Shown here piece by piece: positions 1 through 9,535 of a stretch of 64,000 bases of DNA; positions within the stretch are counted from its first letter, which is position 1, and each line of letters begins with the position of its first letter. The stretch is from Streptomyces griseomycini (GTDB lineage Bacteria; Actinomycetota; Actinomycetes; Streptomycetales; Streptomycetaceae), in contig NZ_JACHJI010000003.1 in NCBI RefSeq assembly GCF_014203535.1, positions 103,707 through 167,706 on the forward strand, written 5' to 3'. Both the position numbers and the translations under genes were made by a program. Under the pieces are notes generated by a model. It ran no database searches. It saw nothing but the letters and a program-made list of their open reading frames with translations, and was not told the origin of the DNA.

Positions 1-180
1 GGGCACTCCCGTTCCGGCACCGGGCGCACCGGTGCCTCCGCAGAACCTCGCCGTCCCCCCGAACGGGACGACCGTCCCCCCGCAGGGCACTCCCGTTCCG
101 GCACCGGGCGCACCGGTGCCTCCGCAGAACCTCGCCGTCCCCCCGAACGGGACGACCGTCCCCCCGCAGGGCACTCCCGT
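1..180 (+). repeat. 84-bp in-frame tandem repeat
   Basis: Two perfect copies of an 84-bp unit (1-84, 85-168) are followed by 12 bp of a third copy that then diverges. Each unit encodes 28 residues containing VPPQNLAVPPNG and TTVPPQGTPVPAP. The array probably continues left of the window. Confidence 0.95.
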
Positions 181-1753
181 GTCCGGTCAGGCGCCGCAGG
201 CGCAGGCCGTGCAGCCGCCCGCCCAGGCACAGGTGCCGGCGCAGGCCCCGGCACCTGCACCGACGCAGCCCCAGGCCGACACCGCCGCCGGGCAGTCGGC
301 CGCCGCCCAGCCGCTCCCCGCCGAGGCGCCCCCGGTCCAGGCGACCCCGCCGGAAGGCACCCCCGCCCCGCAGCAGTGGCCCGCCGCCGGGGACACCTCC
401 GGCGCCGGTGCCCCCGTACCCCCGGCCCCGGTTCCGGCCCCGCAGCAGCCGACGCCCTCCGCGGGCACGCCGCTGCCCCCGGAGGGCGCGCCGGCACCGG
501 CGCGGCGGGCCGCCCAGCCGTTGCCCGCCGAGGCCGCGGCACCGGTGGATCCGAACTCCACCCAGGGGCGGGCGATCAGCGTGCGGACGCTGGGACAGGG
601 TGTGCCGTTCAACCGGCAGCCCGCCCAGGTCCAGCAGCCGCTGCCGTCGGCCACGCCGCCCCCGCAGCAGCCGGGCGGCTCGGGCCGCCGCCGCAAGCTC
701 GGTACGCGTCCCGACCCGGCCGCGGGCGCCGAGCAGGGCGCACGCCCGCATCCGCCGGCCGAGTCCGCCCCCGCCCGGACGCCGGAGCAGGTCCCGTCGC
801 AGGCCCCGGCACCCGCGCCGGCGCAGGTGCCGGTCCAGCCGCAACCCCAGCACTCGCTCGCCGGTCAGACCCGGCTCGCGCCGGCCACCGAGGGCACCGG
901 GCGTTCCTACGCCATAGGCGCGCCGGACGCGGACGCCGCCGAGGGGCCCGAGCCGCTGGACGGTCCGGGCGGTGCCGTCGAGGTGGCGGACACCCCGCGT
1001 CCGCAGCCGATGGACGACGAACTGCCGCCGGAGCCGCTGGACAACCCGCGCCGGCTGCTCGTGTGGCCCGCCCCGGACGTCTCCACGCAGCAGGCGCTGA
1101 GCGACCGCGGTTACCGGCCGGTGATCGTGCACTCGCGCGAGGAGGTCGACGCGCAGATCGCGGCGTTCCCCGCCGCACTGTTCGTGGACCCGCTGACCGG
1201 GCCGATCACCCGCACGGCCCTGCAGTCGCTGCGGCAGGCCGCGGTGGCCGCCGAGGTGCCGGTGCTCGTCACCGCCGGGCTCGGACAGGCCTCGCGCGAC
1301 GCCGCGTACGGCGCCGACCCCGCCGTCCTGCTGAAGGCGCTCGCGCCGCGGGACAGCGAGCAGCATCCGCCGCGGGTGCTGCTGGTCGAGGAGCACGCGG
1401 AGATCGCGCTGGCGCTGACCGCGACGCTGGAGCGGCGCGGCATGCAGGTGGCGCGGGCCGCGAGCGACGCCGACGCGGTGGCGCTGGCGGGGCAGTTCCG
1501 GCCGAACCTGGTGGTGATGGACCTGATGCAGGTGGAGCGGCGCCAGGACGGGTCCGCCGGGATCGTCGACTGGCTGCGGGCGAACGGGCAGCTCAACCGC
1601 ACCCCGCTCGTCGTCTACACCGCCGCCGTCGACCAGGCCGACCTGCCGCGGCTGGCGTCCGGCGAGACGGTGCTGTTCCTCGCCGAGCGGTCCACCAGCG
1701 GTGAGGTGCAGGCCAGGATCGTCGACCTGCTCGCACGGATCGGCACCAACTGA
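2..1753 (+). CDS. C-terminal part of a Pro/Ala-rich protein with receiver-like domains (5' end outside window)
   Basis: The frame is open from base 2, so the true start lies to the left; the GTG at 32 is only an internal codon. The first ~350 visible residues are Pro/Ala/Gln-rich linker, beginning with 28-residue tandem repeats. The last ~230 residues are globular and hold two Rossmann-like units: one starting RRLLVWPAPD, which lacks an obvious phospho-acceptor, and one starting RVLLVEEHAE and continuing to VVMDLM, where the Asp sits at the usual receiver phosphorylation site. I infer the tail of a large hybrid signalling protein (sensor kinase or adaptor), as is common in Streptomyces. The catalytic part is not visible, so the function is not proven. 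A strong hairpin follows the stop codon. Confidence 0.6.
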   Translation, partial: GTPVPAPGAPVPPQNLAVPPNGTTVPPQGTPVPAPGAPVPPQNLAVPPNGTTVPPQGTPVSGQAPQAQAVQPPAQAQVPAQAPAPAPTQPQADTAAGQSAAAQPLPAEAPPVQATPPEGTPAPQQWPAAGDTSGAGAPVPPAPVPAPQQPTPSAGTPLPPEGAPAPARRAAQPLPAEAAAPVDPNSTQGRAISVRTLGQGVPFNRQPAQVQQPLPSATPPPQQPGGSGRRRKLGTRPDPAAGAEQGARPHPPAESAPARTPEQVPSQAPAPAPAQVPVQPQPQHSLAGQTRLAPATEGTGRSYAIGAPDADAAEGPEPLDGPGGAVEVADTPRPQPMDDELPPEPLDNPRRLLVWPAPDVSTQQALSDRGYRPVIVHSREEVDAQIAAFPAALFVDPLTGPITRTALQSLRQAAVAAEVPVLVTAGLGQASRDAAYGADPAVLLKALAPRDSEQHPPRVLLVEEHAEIALALTATLERRGMQVARAASDADAVALAGQFRPNLVVMDLMQVERRQDGSAGIVDWLRANGQLNRTPLVVYTAAVDQADLPRLASGETVLFLAERSTSGEVQARIVDLLARIGTN

Positions 1754-1755
1754 CA

Positions 1756-1791
1756 CCGGGCGGTGAGCGGGTCTCCCCGCTCACCGCCCGG
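1756..1791. terminator. Bidirectional intrinsic terminator
   Basis: Two perfect 16-bp arms (1756-1771 and 1776-1791) enclose a 4-nt loop. The hairpin lies just after the stop at 1753 and between convergent genes, so it can serve both. There is no U-tract, as is usual in Streptomyces. Confidence 0.85.
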
Positions 1792-1838
1792 CTCGTCCGG
1801 TACGGCTCGTTGTCAGGCCCGGTCGTCAGGCCCGGTCG

Positions 1839-3494
<1,656 letters not shown>

Positions 3495-3551
3495 GGCGTC
3501 CTCCTGGGCGACATTGCCTACGCGGCGGTAAGGGTTGCGCTGATTCTGCGC

Positions 3552-3569
3552 ACATACCGCGCGGTATGT
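3552..3569. promoter_or_regulatory. Perfect 18-bp palindromic operator (TetR-like)
   Basis: ACATACCGCGCGGTATGT is a perfect dyad 58-75 bp upstream of the GTG of the acyl-CoA ligase. Its size, symmetry and ATACCG...CGGTAT half-sites resemble operators of TetR-family regulators of lipid metabolism. The regulator itself is not encoded next to it. Confidence 0.6.
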
Positions 3570-3617
3570 CACTAGGGGAGCGGTGATCGACCTCGCAGCA
3601 GAACGGGACAATTTCGC

Positions 3618-4178
3618 TCAGGATCGAACAAGGCCCAGCTCGGAGTCCTCGCGCAGCTTGCCCAGCGCCCGCGACACGGCCGACTTCACCGTGCCCACCG
3701 ACACTCCGAGCACCTCGGCCGTCTGCACCTCGCTCAGGTCCTCGTAGTACCGCAGGACGACCATCGCCCGCTGGCGCGCGGGCAGCCGCATGACCGCCCG
3801 CCACATCGCGTCGCGCAGCGCCTGCTGCTCGGCCGGATCGTCGCCGCCGGGCACCGGGTCCGGCTCGGGCAGCTCGTCGCAGGCGAACTCGTCCACCTTG
3901 CGCTTGCGCCACTGCGAGGTCCGCGTGTTCAGCAGGGCCCGGCGCACGTAGCCGTCGAGCGCGCGGTGGTCCTCGATGCGCTCCCAGGCGACGTACGTCT
4001 TGGTGAGCGCGGTCTGCAGCAGGTCCTCCGCGTCGCTCGGGTTCCCGGTCAGCGACCGGGCGGTCCGCAGCAGCGCCGGCTGACGGGCCCTCATGTACGA
4101 CGAGAACGACGGGTACGGGAGGGTCTGCGCCGCGGGAGCGGCGGCGTTCGAAGCGCTGGTGCAGACGGGTGTGGTCAT
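3618..4178 (-). CDS. ECF RNA polymerase sigma factor (SigE-like family)
   Basis: A 186-aa sigma-70 family protein. Region 2 (about residues 28-70) contains DAEDLLQTALTKTYVAW. Region 4 (about 126-177) contains the LPARQRAMVVLRYYEDLS and VSVGTVKSAVSRALGKLR helix-turn-helix. The length and the RQPALLRTARSLTG start of region 2 match the actinobacterial SigE-like group, many of which have no separate anti-sigma gene. None is adjacent here; the ligase downstream is enzymatic. The N-terminal ~25 residues are Ala-rich and of unknown role. Start at the ATG at 4178, with only a weak ribosome binding site. Confidence 0.85.
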   Translation of the reverse strand: MTTPVCTSASNAAAPAAQTLPYPSFSSYMRARQPALLRTARSLTGNPSDAEDLLQTALTKTYVAWERIEDHRALDGYVRRALLNTRTSQWRKRKVDEFACDELPEPDPVPGGDDPAEQQALRDAMWRAVMRLPARQRAMVVLRYYEDLSEVQTAEVLGVSVGTVKSAVSRALGKLREDSELGLVRS

Positions 4179-4487
4179 GACTCAACGCTATGAGCGGGGC
4201 GTGTCCGGCGGATCGGCCGCAGGTCCCGAAGCGGAGTCCCCCTCAGGTTGTAGGGGCGGGGTCCGCCGCACCTCCTGAAGGTGGAGGGGGAGGGGAGGGG
4301 CACTGCGGGTTCACCCCTGGGGGGACGGCCCCGCAGGAGGAGACGGGCGCGCGGCACGGCGGCCGGAACGGTGCCGCCCGGCACCCGGAAACGCCTGCGC
4401 GGCGGCGCCGAAGCACCGCCGCGCAGACGTCCTGCACCCCACGAAGCACACCCACACGCCGTCAGAGGGCCGGCAGCCCCCTCTCCG
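4179..4487. other. Intergenic region with terminator and G-quadruplex motif
   Basis: No gene seen. It holds the hairpin that follows the small secreted-protein gene and a G-run (4286-4309) on the plus strand. The leader of the sigma gene lies at the left end. Confidence 0.6.
4395..4426 (-). terminator. Terminator of the small secreted protein gene
   Basis: 11-bp perfect arms (CTGCGCGGCGG and its complement) enclose a 10-nt loop, about 60 bp after the stop codon of the minus-strand gene at 4488-4823. Confidence 0.7.
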
Positions 4488-4823
4488 TCACCACAGCGGG
4501 CTGAAGCTGATGGCCACGTTGCCGTCGCCCTGGTTGAGGGACGTGGCCACGGATCCGTTGACCTGGGCGGTGTTGCTCTGGTTCGAGGCACCGGAGCCGG
4601 TGGCCTGCTGCTGCGTGGTGGCCGCGTTGCCGAAGTTGTCGCCGCCGACGCCGCTGCCGAGGACACCCGCTTCGGTCTCGGTCTCGGTGTGGACGGCCGT
4701 CGCGATCGATCCGTCGTCCGCGAGGGCGCCGCTGTCCGCCGCCGCGACACCGGTGAGGAGCACGGCCGCGAGCGGAAGGGCGGAGACGGCGGCGATGACA
4801 CGGGCGGTACGGATGCTTGCCAT
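4488..4823 (-). CDS. Small secreted Asn/Gln/Ser/Gly-rich protein
   Basis: 111 aa. Residues 1-29 form a typical signal peptide (MASIRTARV, a hydrophobic Ala/Leu core, then GVAAADS). The mature ~80 residues are rich in Gly, Asn, Gln, Ser and Thr, with segments such as GGDNFGNAATTQQQ and NQSNTAQVNGS and no Cys. The composition recalls rodlin-like or other surface-associated Streptomyces proteins, but I cannot assign it to a family. Start at the ATG at 4823, with GGAGGG 8 bp upstream. It is followed by a clear terminator and so is probably a single-gene transcript. Confidence 0.75.
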   Translation of the reverse strand: MASIRTARVIAAVSALPLAAVLLTGVAAADSGALADDGSIATAVHTETETEAGVLGSGVGGDNFGNAATTQQQATGSGASNQSNTAQVNGSVATSLNQGDGNVAISFSPLW

Positions 4824-5181
4824 GTTGTGTTCCCTCCAGAACAAAGGACGCACCGGCTCGTGGCCGTTCGTGCGTGAAGTACGGCTGTCACCCGGGGAGC
4901 CGGCCGACCCGCCCCGGCGCTGTGCACGACGTCGCGGGATCAGGGTTGCCCACCGCATCCGGACGAACCACCCCGGAAGCCGCTCTTCGCACGTAAGCGT
5001 GAGGACGAGCCGATAAACCCCTTCGCGTCACTTGAGCCGCGTCAAGGCCGTACCGGGACGGCCCACCCCAAGCCCCACAAGAGGTGAAGCGTTCCGGCAC
5101 CCTTCCCGCCGACTGCACCACCCCGGCGCGCCGCGCCCGCTTCCCCTTTCCTTTTTCGAACGTACGTACGAACATAGAGGT
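4824..5181. other. Divergent intergenic region
   Basis: Separates the small secreted protein (minus) from the Prim-Pol gene (plus). The only strong signal I see is the LexA-like box at 5156-5171, next to the plus-strand start. Confidence 0.6.
5156..5171. promoter_or_regulatory. Probable LexA (SOS) box
   Basis: TCGAACGTACGTACGA matches the actinobacterial SOS-box dyad TCGAAC-N4-GTTCGA with one mismatch (A for T at position 13). It ends 10 bp before the ATG of the Prim-Pol gene, where a repressor would cover the promoter or start region. Confidence 0.65.
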
Positions 5182-6048
5182 ATGGCCACCACCGACCGGC
5201 AGGCCACGACGCTGGCCCTCGCGCACGCCCTGTCAGCCGCCGAACGCGGCCTGGCCGTCATCCCCCTGTCCCGGACGAAGCTCCCGGCCCTGCGCTCCCC
5301 GCACCGCGACGACCCCGACCCCACGCCCTGCCACGGCGAGTGCGGCCGCTTCGGTCACGGTGTCCACGACGCCTCCACCGACCCCGCCCGCATCCGCGAG
5401 CTGTTCGCCGCCGCGCCCCGCGCCACCGGTTACGGCATCGCCTGCGGACTGCCCCCGCACCACCTCATCGGCATCGACCTGGACACGAAGACCGGCACGG
5501 ACTCCTCCGCCGCCCTGCGCGAACTGGCGCTGCGCCACCTGTTCACGGTCCCCGCCACGGTGGTCGTCCTGACCCCGAGCGGTGGCCGCCACCTGTGGCT
5601 GAGCGGCCCGCCGGACGTCGTCGTCCCCAACTCCGCGAGCCGCCTCGCCCCCGGCATCGACGTCCGGGGCGCCGGCGGTTACCTCGTCGGCCCCGGCTCC
5701 CGCACCGACCACGGCACGTACACCACCGCCCCGGGCACCGCGCACCTTCCCCCCGCGGCCTGCCCGCCCGCCCTCCTGCGCCTGCTCCTCCCCCCGCCCC
5801 GTCCGCACCGCCCGACGCCCCCGTCGGCCGGCGGACACGGCCGGGGGCTGGTCCAGTTCGTCCTCGCGGCGCACGAGGGGCAGCGCAACACCCGGCTGTT
5901 CTGGGCGGCTTGCCGCGCCTACGAGGACGGCATCGGGCCCGCCCTGGTGGAGTCCCTGGTCGACGCGGCCGTCGGCACCGGCCTGTCCGCGCGCGAGGCC
6001 CGCGCCACGATCGCGTCGGCGGCACGGATGACGGGACACCACCCCTGA
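5182..6048 (+). CDS. Bifunctional DNA primase/polymerase (Prim-Pol) domain protein
   Basis: 288 aa. The Prim-Pol fold is indicated by an acidic motif IDLDTKTG (about residues 97-104), SGGRHLWL (about 133-140) and GIDVRGAGGYLVGPGS (about 157-172), the usual order for nucleotidyltransfer and metal binding. An N-terminal Cys/His cluster (CHGECGRFGHG) may bind zinc. No helicase domain is fused, unlike many plasmid or phage Prim-Pol proteins. The ATG at 5182 has AGAGG almost touching it, so translation may be leaderless or weak. The LexA-like box directly upstream suggests induction by DNA damage. A degenerate relative lies at 14448-15116. Confidence 0.75.
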   Translation: MATTDRQATTLALAHALSAAERGLAVIPLSRTKLPALRSPHRDDPDPTPCHGECGRFGHGVHDASTDPARIRELFAAAPRATGYGIACGLPPHHLIGIDLDTKTGTDSSAALRELALRHLFTVPATVVVLTPSGGRHLWLSGPPDVVVPNSASRLAPGIDVRGAGGYLVGPGSRTDHGTYTTAPGTAHLPPAACPPALLRLLLPPPRPHRPTPPSAGGHGRGLVQFVLAAHEGQRNTRLFWAACRAYEDGIGPALVESLVDAAVGTGLSAREARATIASAARMTGHHP

Positions 6049-6119
6049 CCGCTCCCCTCCCCCCTCTCCCGTCCGAAAACCGAAAGACCCCGATGCGCCA
6101 CCGCCCTAGAGTGCCGACC

Positions 6120-6551
6120 ATGGCACTCGCCCGCGTCGTCCTCACCTCCGGCCGCTCGGTCGACCTCTCCGAGCTGCGGATGTCGTCGACGTACGACGGG
6201 CTGCTCGAGGGGTACCCCTGCAAGCCCCTCAACGACCGCAGGATCGACCGGCTGGTCCGGTCCGCCGAGCGCGCCTCCGCCGGAGCTCCCGTCCACCTGG
6301 TCCCGCCCCCTCGCGAGTACCCCGACCAGTACGCGGGTGCCTTCGGCCCCGTGGAGGTGCTGCCCGCCGTGACCTGCGTGGGCAGCTTCCACTCCGAGGC
6401 GCTCGATCCGGCCCACGACCGTGCGCTGTACCGCTCCCGCCTCACCGTCGTCTGGTTCCAGCCCGCTCCGCGCGTACCGTCGGGCTGCGACGCGGAACCC
6501 GCGCTGCGGGACGTGCCCTGGGAACGGCTGGCCGAGGACGAAGAGCTCTGA
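6120..6551 (+). CDS. Conserved Streptomyces protein of unknown function
   Basis: 143 aa, starting at the ATG at 6120 (MALARVVLTSG). The body is soluble, with no signal peptide and no membrane segment. Noted segments are LEGYPCKPLNDRRI and CVGSFHSEALDPAHD. It follows the Prim-Pol gene by 71 bp on the same strand and may be co-transcribed with it and with the DinB-like gene 34 bp downstream. I do not recognise a catalytic motif. Confidence 0.65.
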   Translation: MALARVVLTSGRSVDLSELRMSSTYDGLLEGYPCKPLNDRRIDRLVRSAERASAGAPVHLVPPPREYPDQYAGAFGPVEVLPAVTCVGSFHSEALDPAHDRALYRSRLTVVWFQPAPRVPSGCDAEPALRDVPWERLAEDEEL

Positions 6552-6585
6552 CCACCCTCACCTCACCGCAACAGAAGGCCACCGC

Positions 6586-7125
6586 ATGAGCACCCCTGCC
6601 CCCGATCCCGCCACCCGTACCGAACTGCTGCGCTGGCAGTTCGAGTTGACCTGGTCGCTGTTCGAGTACCACCTCGAGCGGCTGGAGCCGGAGGACTTCC
6701 TGTGGGAGCCCGCGGCCCGCTGCTGGACGGTGCGCCGGTCCCCGGAGGGGACCTGGGTGCCGGACTGGGCGGACACCGAGCCCGACCCCGTGCCCGTGCC
6801 CACCGCCGCCTGGGTGAGCTGGCACCTCGGGTGGTGGTGGAGCGTGACCCTCGACCACGCCCGGGGGCACCGGCCCCGGGAACGGACCGACGTCACCTGG
6901 CCCGGTGAAGGGGAACCGACCGTGCGGTGGCTGCGCGGGCTGCGCACGGAGTGGCTCGCGGTCCTGGACGGCCTCACCGACGCCGACCTGGACGCCACGG
7001 CCCCGTTCCCCTGGCCGGACGACCCTGCGCGCACCGTGGCCCACATGCTGGCCTGGGTGAACGCCGAACTGATGAAGAACGCCACGGAGATCGGCCAACT
7101 GCGCCTGCTGCGGGCTGCGTCGTAG
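6586..7125 (+). CDS. DinB-like four-helix protein
   Basis: 179 aa. The sequence has the DinB/DUF664-type layout: RWQFELTWSLFEYHLERLEPEDFLWEP at the start, a His in SWHLGWWWSVTLDHARGH and a last His in RTVAHMLAWVNAELMKNATE. These three His positions correspond to the metal-binding triad of the superfamily, which includes thiol transferases. The substrate is unknown. Start at the ATG at 6586. It is third in a same-strand run behind the LexA-boxed Prim-Pol gene. Confidence 0.7.
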   Translation: MSTPAPDPATRTELLRWQFELTWSLFEYHLERLEPEDFLWEPAARCWTVRRSPEGTWVPDWADTEPDPVPVPTAAWVSWHLGWWWSVTLDHARGHRPRERTDVTWPGEGEPTVRWLRGLRTEWLAVLDGLTDADLDATAPFPWPDDPARTVAHMLAWVNAELMKNATEIGQLRLLRAAS

Positions 7126-7493
7126 CACCGGCCCGGGAGTCGCCGGGGAGCGCCGGAGGGCACGGGGTGACGGGCGCCCGAGGGGATGCACACGTACGGG
7201 GTGAGGGCAGCCCGCACGTCATCACACGTACAGGTGAGTGTCGAACCCGGTCACCTGGGTACGGAGCCGCTGCCGCCGAAGGCGGTGGGAGGCCGGGGCC
7301 GGTGCCGGCCCGAGGGCGAAAATTCCTGGTGGCAAAGGGGCCCGCGAAAGGAATCGGTGCCGCGGGGAGCGTTTCCGGTCACCTTCCGTCGGCAGCGTGC
7401 GCGTGTCTACACCGCCCCAAACGTCCTGATTGTTCAGAATGTTGCCCACTGCCCCAGTTGAAACTATGAAGTTTCATTGCCGAGGAGCATGAC
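7126..7493. other. Intergenic region with an operator-like palindrome
   Basis: No gene seen. Base composition falls towards the right end (7420-7493), where the promoter of the downstream gene and the TGAAAC-N6-GTTTCA dyad lie. Confidence 0.6.
7459..7476. promoter_or_regulatory. Inverted repeat TGAAAC-N6-GTTTCA
   Basis: A perfect 6-bp dyad with a 6-bp AT-rich spacer lies 18 bp before the ATG at 7494, in one of the few AT-rich stretches of the window. The position suits a repressor or activator site; the regulator is unknown. Confidence 0.45.
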
Positions 7494-8783
7494 ATGCAGG
7501 TTCGCAGGTGGCTCCCAGACCAGCCCACCCGTATCGGTCGGCACGACTGGCCGGACGAGGGGGACAACGGAACGCACATGCGACTGCGGGCCGGCTCCAT
7601 CGTGGTACTGGACCGGCAGGCGTGGCGGATCCTGGAGATCAACGGCTACCCGAGCGACCGGTGGCCGGACTCCTACGAGAAGGCGTGGCGCGACCACGTG
7701 GAGCTGTGGTGGCACGCCAACGAACTGCGGCGGGCCAACAACCAGGCGGTCAAACCGGCCCCCGAGCGGGCCGAGTTCTACAAGCGCCCGGTGGTGCTGG
7801 TGCTGCGCAACGAGAACCTGCCCCGTTCCACTCCGAAGCACTGGTGCGCTCCCGCCAGCCACGACTGGCGGGTCCTCCCCGAGCACTACGCCGTCTGCCG
7901 CGCCTGCGGTGAGCTGCCGCCCTGCCACCACGGGGAGTACCGCTGGGAGGGCGGCCCCCGCTGGCCGGAACAGAACGGCGGCATCCCGCTCATGGTGCCG
8001 GAGGGCTGCTGCATGGGATGCGCCGAGCCGATCAGGCCGCGGGTGCGGACCGTGCGCTTCCCGGGCCCGAACCTCTGGTACCCGGACCTGGGCGAGGACA
8101 CGGCCGTCTTCCACGCCCGCGCCTCCTGCGCCGACCAGGTCGACTGCTACCGCATGCAGTGGCAGACCGAGTACAACCCGCGCTCCGCCACGCGCCCGGC
8201 CACCCTCGCGTTCCCGGGCTTCGAGCACTTCGTGCTCCCCCGGACGCGCCACGCGCCGGACGTGCCCGCGCACGAGCGGCAGACCCCCCGGGACCCGCAC
8301 CCCGCGCTGCCCCCGCCGACCGCGTCGTCGCGGCCGGGAGAGGAGGAATGCTCCTCCGTGACCGGTGACTTCGGCGCCTTCACCACCCCGTTCGACGGAC
8401 ACCGGGGGGAACCGGGGACCGGCGCGCCGCCGGCGGGCCCGTCGTCCCCGGCCGTGCCCGAGCCGACGCGCCGGCCGGCCCCCGAGGTGTCGTCCGCGGC
8501 ACCCACGGCCCCCGCGGCTCCCACGGTCTCCGGCGCACCCGCGGCGGACCCGGTGGCGGCGGGGTCCCCTCCCGCGGCCGAGACCTCGGCGCCCGCCGCC
8601 TCCCCCGCCGCCGAGGGCGTCGGGGCGGCCCTGCAGTCGGCGCAGGACCTGGACCTGGCCCTGGCGGGGGGCCCGGCCTTCCACAACGCGGAGCAGGCGG
8701 CCCGGGTGATCGAGGAACTCACCGCCGCGGTCCGCAACATCGCCCTCTGCCTGAACAACCCGGCCGCCCGCGAGCGCCCCTGA
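7494..8783 (+). CDS. Cysteine-rich protein with a disordered C-terminal half, unknown function
   Basis: 429 aa. Residues 1-250 are globular, Trp- and Cys-rich. Candidate metal-binding Cys/His sets are CRACGELPPCHHG, GCCMGCAEP and SCADQVDC. Residues ~255-380 are a Pro/Ala/Ser linker. The last ~50 residues form a predicted amphipathic helix (LQSAQDLDLALAG ... RVIEELTAAVRNIALCLNN). The N-terminal part (LRAGSIVVLDRQAWRILEI) could be a small beta-barrel. I know no function. The ATG at 7494 has GAGGAG 6 bp upstream and a palindrome further up. It is likely monocistronic. Confidence 0.7.
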   Translation: MQVRRWLPDQPTRIGRHDWPDEGDNGTHMRLRAGSIVVLDRQAWRILEINGYPSDRWPDSYEKAWRDHVELWWHANELRRANNQAVKPAPERAEFYKRPVVLVLRNENLPRSTPKHWCAPASHDWRVLPEHYAVCRACGELPPCHHGEYRWEGGPRWPEQNGGIPLMVPEGCCMGCAEPIRPRVRTVRFPGPNLWYPDLGEDTAVFHARASCADQVDCYRMQWQTEYNPRSATRPATLAFPGFEHFVLPRTRHAPDVPAHERQTPRDPHPALPPPTASSRPGEEECSSVTGDFGAFTTPFDGHRGEPGTGAPPAGPSSPAVPEPTRRPAPEVSSAAPTAPAAPTVSGAPAADPVAAGSPPAAETSAPAASPAAEGVGAALQSAQDLDLALAGGPAFHNAEQAARVIEELTAAVRNIALCLNNPAARERP

Positions 8784-8920
8784 CCGCGGCACGGGCGACC
8801 GGGCGGAGGCGCCCTGCGCGCGGCCGGCGAGGCGGGCGAGCAGTGCGGCTCCGGTTCCCGGCACGACCAGTTGCACGATGCCGGGGATGCGCCGTCCCAG
8901 GGCGAGGGGGCCACCGCCTG

Positions 8921-9127
8921 TCACCACTGCGCCGCCCCTTCCCCAGAAGCCACAGTGCCTGCGACGCCGCCCGCGGCGCACTCGACGGTGCGACGCCGTC
9001 GCTCTCGCAGCCGTCGGACCGTCCCGCCGCCGTACACCGACCGAGCGGTGAGCACGAGGTCGATGACGAGCAGCGTCACGCCGACCCCGAGCCGCCGGCC
9101 GGTCGACGGCTCGTTCGCCCCTCCCAT
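8921..9127 (-). CDS. Possible small membrane protein
   Basis: 68 aa from the ATG at 9127. It has one hydrophobic stretch (LGVGVTLLVIDLVLTARSVY) followed by an Arg-rich segment. The first ~40 codons have almost exclusively G or C at the third position, as in real Streptomyces genes; the tail is less biased. The ribosome binding site is poor. I include it as a tentative gene because nothing else explains the 600-bp stretch before the tRNA. Confidence 0.35.
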   Translation of the reverse strand: MGGANEPSTGRRLGVGVTLLVIDLVLTARSVYGGGTVRRLRERRRRTVECAAGGVAGTVASGEGAAQW

Positions 9128-9330
9128 GCCCCCGCCGCCCCGTCCGCGGGTGACGCTCTCCCGAGCGCATGCGGTCAGCGTGGTGGCGCAGCGGGCACCG
9201 CGCACGAGCACGGGTACTCGGACGCGCCGTTCTCATCGGCGCCGGGCCGGGTCCGCCGCCCGTGCCCCGGTCGTGCCCGATCAAGCGGGGAACCAGGGGA
9301 ACACCGGGCAGGCACGGCAGCCGGGCATGG

Positions 9331-9369
9331 GAACGGCCCCCGACCGGGCGTCCAGGTCGGGGGCCGTTC
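9331..9369 (-). terminator. Terminator of tRNA-Ser(UGA)
   Basis: 14-bp perfect arms (GAACGGCCCCCGAC and complement) with an 11-nt loop, starting 15 nt past the tRNA 3' end on the minus strand. Confidence 0.85.
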
Positions 9370-9384
9370 TCACTGCTCATCGCG

Positions 9385-9471
9385 CGGAGGCGGTGGGATT
9401 TGAACCCACGGTGACATCGCTGCCACGACGGTTTTCAAGACCGTTCCCTTCGGCCGCTCGGGCACACCTCC
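9385..9471 (-). tRNA. tRNA-Ser(UGA)
   Basis: An 87-nt type II tRNA. The acceptor GGAGGTG pairs with CGCCTCC, with discriminator G73. The anticodon loop CTTGAAA contains UGA, which reads UCA/UCG-type Ser codons. It has a long variable arm and the T loop TTCAAAT. CCA is not encoded. Confidence 0.95.
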
Positions 9472-9500
9472 CCGCGCCGGCCGGTGATCGGCGGCGCGGG
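9472..9500 (-). terminator. Probable terminator between htrA-like gene and tRNA-Ser
   Basis: CCGCGCC and GGCGCGG arms (the pairing can extend one base into the tRNA end) lie between the stop codon of the protease at 9536 and the tRNA. Confidence 0.45.
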
Positions 9501-9535
9501 GACAAGGGTAACGGGTCCGGTGCCCGCGGGTGGGG

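Noticed and set aside
1..180. CRISPR array
   Set aside because: The repeats are contiguous, in frame and coding, with no unique spacers.
1812..1837. 13-bp direct duplication (GTCAGGCCCGGTC twice) as a mobile-element scar
   Set aside because: There is no element between or beside the copies; simple slippage between convergent genes is enough.
7459..7476. parS-like site
   Set aside because: Halves TGAAAC and GTTTCA are in everted order and separated by 6 bp; parS has GTTTCAC directly followed by GTGAAAC.
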